Source of the DNA: M55B174 sp034716235
Lineage (GTDB): Bacteria; Patescibacteriota; Minisyncoccia; CAIUEV01; JAHKAQ01
DNA: 19,145 bases
Direction: 5' to 3'
NCBI GenBank assembly: GCA_034716235.1
Contig: JAYEHH010000009.1
Span: 1-19,145, forward strand
Shown: positions 1-6,497 of the stretch, one piece after another
Layout of the letters: each line of letters begins with the position of its first letter
Numbering within the stretch: position 1 is the first letter of the stretch
Notes under the pieces: model-generated
What the model was told of the DNA's origin: nothing
Seen by the model: only the letters and a program-made list of their open reading frames with translations
Database searches by the model: none
Position numbers and translations under genes: made by a program

Positions 1-36
1 CTGTCAACGAATTACCTAACTTTTACAGGAATGACA
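1..36 (+). repeat. Copy of a dispersed intergenic repeat (TGTCAACGAATTA type)
   Basis: The stretch resembles two segments in the 3.1-3.8 kb gap. One is at 3353-3380 in reverse orientation, sharing TGTCAACGAATTA. The other is at 3623-3658 in the same orientation, sharing TGTCA..GAATTA..TAACTTT and ending in GGAATGAC. Just downstream (about 40-52) the string GGCGAGGCTGGC also occurs near 5408 inside the second repeat block. This suggests that the window begins inside or beside another member of the same repeat family. No gene is seen in 1-107. Confidence 0.55.
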
Positions 37-107
37 TGTGGCGAGGCTGGCGGATTACCCTCTGGGTGACATACTCGGTAAGACCATCAACATACAACCT
101 GCAAAAT

Positions 108-878
108 TTATAACGCATTCTCTTTAGAAATATTCTTCAACATAATCCCATGAATACTAAGACTGTTCGTAATAAGAATAAAGCTATCTCCTGTTGTATA
201 ATTTAAAGAAACTGCTTGGTCTTGAGTAAAGTTAATAAATCTGGTGTTTTTGTATTTACTACTATCGTTAAACTGTTTTTTGCCGGAAGCTTCTACTAAA
301 TCATACTTTTCACCTATCAAGATAAATCTTTTTAGGTCAGCAATTATGTTTTCTTCCCAGTTTTTCATAAAGGATGAATTAGCCTCAACAGAATCTTCGT
401 TTGTAATCAGTAAAGCTTCGCTAGGGCCTAGGTCATTTGATCCCTTATAGATATACAGACCAGCTTTTCCTTTAATATCGGCAGGGAAATGAATGTCTGC
501 TTGTTGTAAGTGTTTAATGACACTAATGGTATTTTCTGATGTATCAACAAGGATAATTCTTTTTAGTCCATCTACCTTGGAAAGATGTTTAACAATCTCT
601 ATGAAAATATTTAATTCTTTGCTTACTGGAATTATTAAGAAATCATCTTTAACTAAAGGAGCAGTTGTTGCTTTATCTTGGGAGGAGTTAATTACTTCAT
701 CCTGTTCTAAATCACTATCTTGCAATTCTGGGGCTAGATTTTCTATCTCTTGGCTATTCTTATCATCTGGAGAATTGGCATCATCTTTTTTGAAAAATGA
801 AATAACCACTAGAACAAGAGCAGTTGCCCCTATGGCGATGGCAATTTTTCCTAATCCACTTTTTAAATTTACATCCAT
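108..878 (-). CDS. Hypothetical membrane-anchored protein
   Basis: This 256-residue protein is not assignable to a family I recognise. Residues about 10-29 form one hydrophobic segment preceded by few charges and followed by KK, so it is probably a signal anchor with the bulk outside the cell. Residues 34-75 are acidic and Ser/Asn/Asp-rich, likely a flexible linker. The rest (about 78-256) looks like a mixed alpha/beta soluble domain. Near its end it has the pattern TRFINFTQDQAVSLNY followed by a hydrophobic strand and TNS; from memory this resembles C-termini of some conserved hypothetical proteins in Patescibacteria, a weak impression. The ATG start follows an A/T-rich leader with no Shine-Dalgarno sequence. 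It lies 124 bp downstream of the gapped gene on the same strand and may be co-transcribed with it. Function unknown. Confidence 0.75.
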   Translation of the reverse strand: MDVNLKSGLGKIAIAIGATALVLVVISFFKKDDANSPDDKNSQEIENLAPELQDSDLEQDEVINSSQDKATTAPLVKDDFLIIPVSKELNIFIEIVKHLSKVDGLKRIILVDTSENTISVIKHLQQADIHFPADIKGKAGLYIYKGSNDLGPSEALLITNEDSVEANSSFMKNWEENIIADLKRFILIGEKYDLVEASGKKQFNDSSKYKNTRFINFTQDQAVSLNYTTGDSFILITNSLSIHGIMLKNISKENAL

Positions 879-1002
879 ATTTGTCTAAATATTAAACAAC
901 AAGCTTTTTTATTCCCTCCGTTCATTCTCAATATTTTAAACTCTTTTTTCGCTAAAAATCAAGCTTCTGCCTTCTTGTCCAAAAATTAGAAAGGGCTAGC
1001 AT

Positions 1003-3076
1003 CTACATCGGACCAGCACTTCCACCATAAGGTTTCATGGTTGAATTTTTATCAACAAAAGTTTCGCCTTCGCTATGAATATAGGTAGGAGTTGGGATCG
1101 GAGTCGGTGTTACAGTTTTAGCATTAACGTTCTGCGGAATATCATTGCCATGAACATCAGTATGACGAGGTCCTGTAGGTACAGTTGGAGTATTAACGTT
1201 CTGCGTAGTATTAGTAACTTTAGTATCAACCTCATTAGTCCCAATACCAGTAACTCCAGTACTCTGAGCATGGCGCTGAAAAGGATTTAGAGTGTCTTTA
1301 GTTGCTGTAGTGTCGGTAGCTGTAGCATCTACAACCGTTTCTTTGGGTGGATGATAATTCAACCCCATGTATGTTTTTTCATCACCATCTTTATATCCAG
1401 TTCCCATTTCATGCTTGGCAATAATTTTGAATTTATCTGCCATTTCATAATCGGTAAATTTCTTGTCACCAGCATTGGCTGCTGCAATAGCATCTTGAGC
1501 CGTTTTGTATGCCTCATCGGTAGGATAATCGGGACCCATATCAGTAGCTGGAGTATCAGTAGCTGNNNNNNNNNNNNNNNNNNNNNNNNNNNNNNNNNNN
1601 NNNNNNNNNNNNNNNNNNNNNNNNNNNNNNNNNNNNNNNNNNNNNNNNNNNNNNNNNNNNNNNNNGAGCCTGTCCGCCATCACCACTTACACCTATAAAC
1701 CCTTCACTATAAAGCCAATCCCAAAAAGATTGATCATTATTTATATTATTATTGGCCCATTTAGCTTGAATGTCAGGGCTTACACTTGTTAAAGCTCTTA
1801 TATTATCCTTTAAAACAGATCTTACATAATCAGCATCTTGATTACCTATATATACTTTTCTCTCATCTATACTCATTGGACCAGAATAAAACAAAGAAAC
1901 CGGATTATCTTTCATTTGATCAATTATGCCATTTAAGTCGCTTTCACTTAAACTAGCCGCTTTAGCAGTAGCAATACCAAATTTATTTTTAGCACTTTCA
2001 ACCGCACCAACATCGGCTATTAAACTTTTATTGAGATTACTTCCCTGCATCGCTTTTACATAAGCAGGGTCTGCTGTAGAAGCGCGCGTATCCGCCGCTA
2101 CTGTCTCTAAACCTTCTCCGGCATTCACATCTTTTTGTACCTCTGCTTGCTCCATCTTTACAGCCTCTGCTGCAGCAGCAACTTGGGGTGCAGATTTTGA
2201 GAATAGACTAGAAAGCCCGCCCCTTATTGCTCCATAGGGTAATAAAAACCAAATCCCCCTACTAAGAACAGTAACGGTAGAATTAACAACTACCGCAGTA
2301 ACTCCGTAAGGCATTAAATAAATTGAGCCAATTAAGCCACCGCCTATTCCAGCAATAATGTATCTTCGGTACTCGGTTTTTTTCTCAAAGACTCTAATTT
2401 GCCAAATATTAGCCTCTAATTCCATGTGAATCTTAGCTAAGTTTTCCACTAAATTAGATTTAATTCTGGATAATCTTCTTTCTGCTCTTTTATAAGCAAC
2501 GGGACGATTCATTCCTTTCTTAGCTGCCTTACTGCGACTCATCTTTTGTTGAGCCCCTTCTAGAAAAATAATGATTCCCCAGCCTAAAAGTGGAACTTGC
2601 AACCAGTGAATTTCCACAGCCGAAACAAAACTCAAAATCACGGCCATTATACTCAGCATCAACCCCATTCCCATCTTAAAACCGGTAGAAATTTGACGCC
2701 ATTCCTGGAGTTGAGTCCGAATAATACCTTTCAACCCTTTACGACGAAGTTTTTCTTCTTTTTCTTTTCTTACTTTTCTTACTTCATCAAAGATGGTTAA
2801 CTTGGCAACCATTTTTATATCATTGCTAATAATTTTACGATTGTTTTTTCTAAACTCACCAACAACCAATTTTCGATATTGATTTAAAATAGCATAATAA
2901 TTCTTTTGGGCTTCAAGTAAATAACCTAACCCCTTATCTTCTTTTATAGATCTAAAGCCCAACTTAATGAGAGTCCCAGAGAAACCAGACTCCGCCTTTA
3001 TTTGAGCGTTAATATATTTTGTTCGAGCTCTGTCTAATTTTTTCGTAGTTGCAGTAATACGAGTGTTGCGTTTCAT
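1003..3076 (-). CDS. Hypothetical multi-pass membrane protein with repetitive Thr/Ala/Pro-rich region, interrupted by assembly gap
   Basis: The upstream part (470 residues before the Ns) has a basic helical N-terminus (1-130). Hydrophobic segments follow at about 134-154, 160-174, 238-256 and 257-282, with a long charged helical stretch between the second and third (180-235). A soluble region rich in Ala and Asp follows. After the Ns another 186 residues follow, starting in a TDTPATD repeat and ending in a Thr/Pro/Asn-rich tail with PTPIPTPT. With 100 Ns the two halves are out of frame. They join in one frame if the true gap length is a multiple of three, because the 5' flank leaves one base and the 3' flank two bases of broken codons. 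I therefore treat them as one gene of at least 656 residues. The family is unknown. The topology suggests a membrane protein with a long disordered tail. No Shine-Dalgarno sequence precedes the ATG. Confidence 0.65.
1566..1665. other. Assembly gap (100 Ns)
   Basis: Exactly 100 Ns, the conventional length for a gap of unknown size. The left flank ends in a 15-bp tandem repeat coding for T-D-T-P-A, which suggests assembly broke in an expanded or variable repeat inside the gene. Confidence 0.98.
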
Positions 3077-3233
3077 GTTTTTAGTTTTAGTTTTTTATTT
3101 AGCTACTGTTTAATAAATTATATAACACAAATAATTAAACAGCAAGTAATTACATTCAAAGAAAATTTATATAATATTTACTTAATAATAATTATAAATC
3201 GGATTGAGAATAATGGCAAGAGGAATAAGTCGA

Positions 3234-3764
3234 GTTTGTAAAGTTTGTAAAGTTTGTAAAGTAGAAAGTTTATAAAGTAGTTATGAGTTATGAGTTATGA
3301 GTTATAAATAGAGAATTATCTTTTTCCCCTGTCACCCCCCGCGAAAGCGGGAATTGTAAAGGTTAACTAATTCGTTGACAAATTTATCATTTCTGATTGT
3401 TCTGTCATCCCCGCGCAGGCGGGGATCCAGATTTCTAAAACACACTGTACTTATTTGGCTGTAACAGTAAAATAGCTTTTAAATAATACTTATTTCTTCT
3501 AGTAAAGCTATATGAAACTTAGAAAATGATACAGGTCAGCTTTCTAGTAATTGTTAATTTGTATTTAGTCTCAGAAATTTTATTCTAGTTTCTGGATTCC
3601 CGCCTGCGCGGGAATGACATATCTGTCAGTGAATTATCTAACTTTCGCGGGAATGACCGAAAAAGGCAAGCACGGTAATGACAAATCACTTTATGAACTT
3701 TATAAACCTTATGAACTTTACAAGCTTTCTACTAATGGTCACTTTATGAACTTTATGAACTTTC
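3234..3764. repeat. Large nested inverted repeat with 9-bp-unit arrays at its ends
   Basis: This gene-free stretch has a mirror-like structure. The outer left end (3234-3276) has GTTTGTAAA units in tandem. The outer right end (3689-3764) has CTTTATGAA/CTTTACAAG units, the inverse orientation. The next pair inward is 3331-3380 (GTCACCCCCCGCG...TTCGTTGACA) against 3623-3658 (CTGTCAGTGAATTA...GGGAATGACC). The next is 3404-3436 (GTCATCCCCGCGCAGGCGGG) against 3587-3619 (...CCCGCCTGCGCGGGAATGAC). The middle (about 3437-3586) is AT-rich without an ORF. The GC-rich palindromes stand out from the AT-rich surroundings. The arrangement fits successive insertion of small palindromic, REP- or MITE-like elements into one another, but no transposase or clear target duplication is visible. 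Confidence 0.75.
3279..3306. repeat. 7-bp tandem repeat, four units
   Basis: Three perfect AGTTATG units and a fourth ending in A, directly adjoining the left 9-bp array. No gene is involved. Confidence 0.85.
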
Positions 3765-3781
3765 CATTATCAATTGTTTAG

Positions 3782-3854
3782 TGGACTCTGGGGGAGTCGA
3801 ACCCCCGACCTCCTCGGTGCAAGCGAGGTGCTCTACCAGTTAAGCCAAGAGCCC
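3782..3854 (-). tRNA. tRNA-Ala (UGC)
   Basis: The minus strand folds as a full 73-nt cloverleaf. The acceptor is GGGCTCT/AGAGTCC with discriminator A, the D-stem GCTT/GAGC, the anticodon stem CCTCG/CGAGG with loop CTTGCAC (anticodon TGC), and the T-arm GGGGG-TTCGACT-CCCCC. The third acceptor pair is the G-U wobble that identifies alanine tRNAs. The CCA end is not encoded; the next bases are C-T. The 5' end lies 5 nt after the mreC stop codon, so the tRNA is probably processed from the mreC transcript. Confidence 0.96.
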
Positions 3855-3859
3855 TTAAA

Positions 3860-4666
3860 TTATTCTGTGATTAAAAATACAAATTTTAAGTCATTGGCCG
3901 AATAGAATGGTTTTACCACAGCTTGCTTAAAAAGTCCATCCGCAGATTGCCCTATTTCAATTATTTTACCTACCAAAAGCCCTTCTGGATATTTCTGATT
4001 TTTTCCTGCAGTTATTACCAGTTCATCTAAATTAAGCTCTGTCTGATGAGGAATAAAATCAAAAAGAATTTCTAGATTATATTGCCCTTTGGCCACTCCC
4101 ACTATTTTTGCCGTTGCCGGCGCAACACCGTAAGTGTTTAAAGAGCTAACCGATAAAAGAATCTTTGATCTGTGAGGTTGCGCTTCATATACTTCCCCAA
4201 CTAAAATTTTATCATAAATAATTACCGGCATTCCCCTTTTTACTCCATCTTTTTCTCCTTTGTTTATTCTAATAAATTCTTGGGGAGAATCAGGATCTTG
4301 AGCTACTACCGTTGCCCCCATTAGCTTATATTTATCCTTAGGCAAAAGTTTAAACTGTTCCCTTAATTCAATGTTCTCTTCCTCAAGTTCTTTTTTCTCC
4401 TGAGTAGCAATTGACAACTCTAGCTCCAATTCCTTCAATCTTTCATTTTCCTTCTTAATTTTACCTATTGAAAAAATAGCTCCTAAAAAATTTTGAGTAT
4501 TAATGGTTTTTTCTCTCACGCTTCCAAACCCTACGGTGGTGGTATTAGAGATAAGATATTTAAAGGGATTTAATAGCCCTTTACTATTTAACACAATAAT
4601 AAAAATGACAAACAATCCCCCTAATAATACTTTGGAGAGAAGTTTTCTTCCCGATCTTGTGATCAT
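3860..4666 (-). CDS. mreC: Rod shape-determining protein MreC
   Basis: MreC is the periplasm-side scaffold of the elongasome, linking MreB and MreD to cell-wall synthesis enzymes. The 268-residue protein has the family layout. A short basic N-terminus is followed by one transmembrane helix (about 10-27). A coiled coil rich in Glu/Lys/Leu follows (about 69-108). The two-lobe beta domain then begins near KYKLMGATVVAQDP, with the recognisable INKGEKDGVKRGMPVI segment and the late ITAGKNQKYPEGLLVGKI segment. Its ATG overlaps the TGA of the DUF167 gene by 4 bp (ATGA), which indicates translational coupling. tRNA-Ala follows 5 nt after its stop. The usual partners mreB and mreD are not in this window, so this copy is detached from the classical mre cluster. 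Confidence in the family is high. Confidence 0.93.
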   Translation of the reverse strand: MITRSGRKLLSKVLLGGLFVIFIIVLNSKGLLNPFKYLISNTTTVGFGSVREKTINTQNFLGAIFSIGKIKKENERLKELELELSIATQEKKELEEENIELREQFKLLPKDKYKLMGATVVAQDPDSPQEFIRINKGEKDGVKRGMPVIIYDKILVGEVYEAQPHRSKILLSVSSLNTYGVAPATAKIVGVAKGQYNLEILFDFIPHQTELNLDELVITAGKNQKYPEGLLVGKIIEIGQSADGLFKQAVVKPFYSANDLKFVFLITE

Positions 4667-4884
4667 AAACCTACTTTTACTATTTTGTTAGCCTTGCCAA
4701 AACCTTTTATGATTTCTATCTCTCTGGGAGCAATCCTAAAATATTCAGCTAACACTTTCATTAATTGTCTATTGGCCTGCCCCTTTTCAGCGGGAGCAGT
4801 CAGTTTCACCTTGTAATTTTCTTGCTCTAATTTAGTCACCAAAACCTTGCTGGCACCAGCAATAACTTTTACTTTTATAGTCAT
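4663..4884 (-). CDS. DUF167 (YggU-family) small protein
   Basis: This 73-residue protein has the compact DUF167 fold signature. A first strand pair (IKVKVIAGASK) leads to the diagnostic KLTAPAEKGQANRQLMKVLAEYF segment (APxxGxAN) and then the closing IEIIKGFGKANKIVKV strand. Length is slightly below the common 75-100 residues but all core elements are present. The molecular function of the family is not established. The gene overlaps mreC by 4 bp and lies 73 bp downstream of the redoxin gene, so the three probably form one transcript. No Shine-Dalgarno sequence precedes its ATG. Confidence 0.88.
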   Translation of the reverse strand: MTIKVKVIAGASKVLVTKLEQENYKVKLTAPAEKGQANRQLMKVLAEYFRIAPREIEIIKGFGKANKIVKVGL

Positions 4885-4957
4885 ACTTATTCTTTAATAA
4901 ATATACCATCCTTTCGTCTCACTGAAAAGCAAAATATTCTGAGCTATCAATCAACTT

Positions 4958-5218
4958 TTATTTAGCTGCTTCTTTGTAAACTTCTGCTTTTGAAGGAGCT
5001 TTGCCTCTCCAAGAAATTATTTCATCACCAGCTTCGTCACAAAGAACAAGACTAGGAGTAGCTAAGACTGCATAAAATTGAGCCTCTGCTAAGCCATCAG
5101 GTTCATCTACATTGTGATTTTCTATTTCTAACTTTCCTTCTTTTTCTAACTCTTTGGCTAATTTCTTAGCAGGAGGACAATTTGGACAATCGTTTTTGGT
5201 AAAAATTTTAAATTTCAT
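4958..5218 (-). CDS. Glutaredoxin/thioredoxin-like redox protein (NrdH-like candidate)
   Basis: The 86-residue protein begins with a beta strand (MKFKIFTKND) running into a CPNC redox motif (Cys11, Cys14) at the start of a Lys-rich helix. A second strand and an ATPSLVL segment with the conserved cis-proline (Pro55) follow. This is the minimal thioredoxin fold of glutaredoxins and NrdH-type redoxins. It should act in the cytoplasm as a thiol-disulfide reductant. About 350 bp upstream on the same strand lies the end of the nrdR-nrdD-nrdG operon, separated by a repeat block. Some class III reductases take electrons from redoxins instead of formate, so a role as NrdD reductant is possible, but this is inference from position. 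It could equally be a general redoxin. Confidence 0.82.
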   Translation of the reverse strand: MKFKIFTKNDCPNCPPAKKLAKELEKEGKLEIENHNVDEPDGLAEAQFYAVLATPSLVLCDEAGDEIISWRGKAPSKAEVYKEAAK

Positions 5219-5243
5219 AATGATTGGTTATTGGATAATGAAT

Positions 5244-5540
5244 GTATAAAGTTTGTAAAGTTAGAAAGTTTGTAAAGTGACTTGTCACCCCCGCCCCGTA
5301 TCAAGTACGGGATAAACTCCAGCGGGGGTCCCGAGCAAATTTAGAAGAAACTAATTTGGCAAAGGGGAAGAAAAGAAATCGCCAGCCAAAGGCCCGCCTA
5401 GACTCGGCGAGGCTGGCTGGTCGCTCTTCGAGCGAGATTCCCGCCCGCTTCGCCAAAGCTACAGCGAGGCGAGTTGGAATTTATCCCGTCGGATGACAGG
5501 ACGGGAATGACCATGTGTAACAACTTTATGAACTTTCTAC
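5244..5540. repeat. Second nested inverted-repeat block with 9-bp-unit ends
   Basis: This fills most of the 345-bp space between nrdG and the redoxin gene. The left end (5244-5278) has AAGTTTGTAAAG-type units and the right end (5522-5540) the inverse CTTTATGAACTTTCTAC. Inside, 5284-5320 (GTCACCCCCGCC...GGGATAAACTCC) is an imperfect inverse of 5476-5511 (GGAATTTATCCCGTC...GGGAATGAC). Smaller perfect hairpins are nested, such as CCCGTA-TCAAG-TACGGG and TCGCTC-TTC-GAGCGA (5421-5435). A GCCAGCC/GGCTGGC pair lies near 5382-5420. The plan matches that of the 3.2-3.8 kb block with different inner sequence. I see no ORF or clear terminator U-tract in it, although its hairpins could stabilise the 3' end of the nrd transcript. 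Confidence 0.72.
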
Positions 5541-5563
5541 TACCTATTACCTATACGCCAAAT

Positions 5564-6280
5564 CTACATAAATTCCCTCTCTACTTTATCTACATATTTT
5601 TCTAATATATCTGCCATTCTAATAAGAGTTTTCTTGTCATAAGGAGTTCTTTTTTCATATTCTTTGTCCACACATTTCATTGTGCGAAATTGTTGCAAAG
5701 CTATCTTCTTTCCGCCTTTAACCATTTTTCCTATTTCCTCGACATCTTCCTCAGTCACTAATTCAGGAACAGCAGTGGTCCTAAAAATAGTATCTACCTC
5801 TGGTTTAGCTTTTAAGATCAATTGGATACTTTCTTCAATTGGTTTAGTGTCAAAGTTTTTTATCCCCACCGTTTCGCTGTATTTTGAAATTCGGTTCTTA
5901 ACATCCATAGCAACATAACCCAACATGTCTTTATCTAAAAGCTCTTTGAGCATAGCAGGATTAGTCCCATTGGTATGTAGCCCTGCTTGAAAACCCATGT
6001 CTTTAACCGCTTGAATAAATAACGGTAACCCTGGATGAACCGTTGGTTCTCCACCCGTAAAAATAACCGAGTCCACCCAACCCTTCTTAGCCTTTAACAT
6101 CTTTAACACTTCTTCTGTAGGATAAAGAGTAACTCCTTCCGTTTCTGTCACTAATTCAGGATTATGGCAGAATGGACAACGAAAATTACACCCTAACAAA
6201 AAAACTATTGTCGAAATTAAACCAGGTCTCTCCAACATTGAAGCTGGCTCTAGACCTCCAACTTTAATATTTTTAAACAT
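5564..6280 (-). CDS. nrdG: Anaerobic ribonucleoside-triphosphate reductase activating protein (radical SAM)
   Basis: NrdG is the radical-SAM activase that uses an Fe4S4 cluster and S-adenosylmethionine to place the glycyl radical on NrdD. The 238-residue protein carries the cluster motif CNFRCPFC (Cys31, Cys35, Cys38) after a short N-terminal strand region. The SAM-binding FTGGEPT segment and the typical LHTNGTNP segment follow. The motif spacing CxxxCxxC is canonical. Length is longer than the E. coli type (about 154 residues) and fits the NrdG2-like bacterial and archaeal group. Its ATG abuts the TAA of the preceding 58-codon glycyl-radical ORF with no intervening base, which implies coupled translation. 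That position strongly supports the small ORF being its substrate. Confidence 0.93.
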   Translation of the reverse strand: MFKNIKVGGLEPASMLERPGLISTIVFLLGCNFRCPFCHNPELVTETEGVTLYPTEEVLKMLKAKKGWVDSVIFTGGEPTVHPGLPLFIQAVKDMGFQAGLHTNGTNPAMLKELLDKDMLGYVAMDVKNRISKYSETVGIKNFDTKPIEESIQLILKAKPEVDTIFRTTAVPELVTEEDVEEIGKMVKGGKKIALQQFRTMKCVDKEYEKRTPYDKKTLIRMADILEKYVDKVEREFM

Positions 6281-6457
6281 TTAGCCTAAATATCTTTTAT
6301 TCATAGCTTTTTCTCTATTTTTCAGTTCGGCAATTTTACCTTTATTCCACATACTTACTTTAGAGAAAAACCCAGTTACTCTAGTAATTTGATCTACATT
6401 TTTCGACCCACAGTGAGGACACTTGGTAATTAGTTGACTACTATTTTCATCAGCCAT
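6281..6457 (-). CDS. Stand-alone glycyl-radical/zinc-half domain of class III ribonucleotide reductase (split NrdD C-terminus)
   Basis: This 58-residue ORF reads with an uninterrupted frame from ATG to TAA. It contains CPHCG (Cys13, Cys16), then ITRVTGFFSKVSMWNKGKI, then a Lys/Arg-rich end NREKAMNKRYLG. In ordinary NrdD proteins this is the extreme C-terminus: the second CxxC of the Cys4 zinc site, followed by the R-x-T-G-[FY] loop whose glycine (here Gly29) carries the radical. The preceding nrdD gene stops right after the first CxxC. The ORF starts 40 nt after that stop in a different frame, and the spacer contains further stops. It has its own 12-residue N-terminal tail (MADENSSQLITK) that is not family-like. 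No Shine-Dalgarno sequence is present, only an A-tract before the ATG, as for most genes here. I infer a separate subunit that docks on NrdD, perhaps through a shared zinc ion. Confidence 0.85.
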   Translation of the reverse strand: MADENSSQLITKCPHCGSKNVDQITRVTGFFSKVSMWNKGKIAELKNREKAMNKRYLG

Positions 6458-6497
6458 TTTTTTGTTTAATTTTTTAAATTATTTAAAGATTTAGATG

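Noticed and set aside
879..1002. Regulatory element or terminator between the two hypothetical genes
   Set aside because: Two AAGCTT sites and a GGAGGG about 40 nt before the start are present, but there is no stable hairpin with a U-tract and the GGAGGG is too far from the ATG to act as a ribosome binding site.
1556..1686. Two separate genes ending and starting around the Ns
   Set aside because: The apparent stop after the gap and the apparent ATG before it arise only because 100 Ns shift the frame. Composition on both sides fits a single protein.
3213..3275. Short ORF coding for a Val-Cys-Lys repeat peptide
   Set aside because: It is 20 codons made mainly of the translated 9-bp array, with no upstream signal. 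It is a by-product of the repeat.
3234..3764. CRISPR array
   Set aside because: The 9-bp units are directly tandem, there are no unique spacers of 25-40 bp between regular repeats, and no cas genes are present.
6458..6497. Self-splicing intron, intein or programmed frameshift joining the two nrdD parts
   Set aside because: The spacer is only 40 nt, far too short for a group I or II intron or an intein. It contains several stops, and no slippery sequence with a structure is apparent. A separate ORF with its own ATG is the simpler reading.
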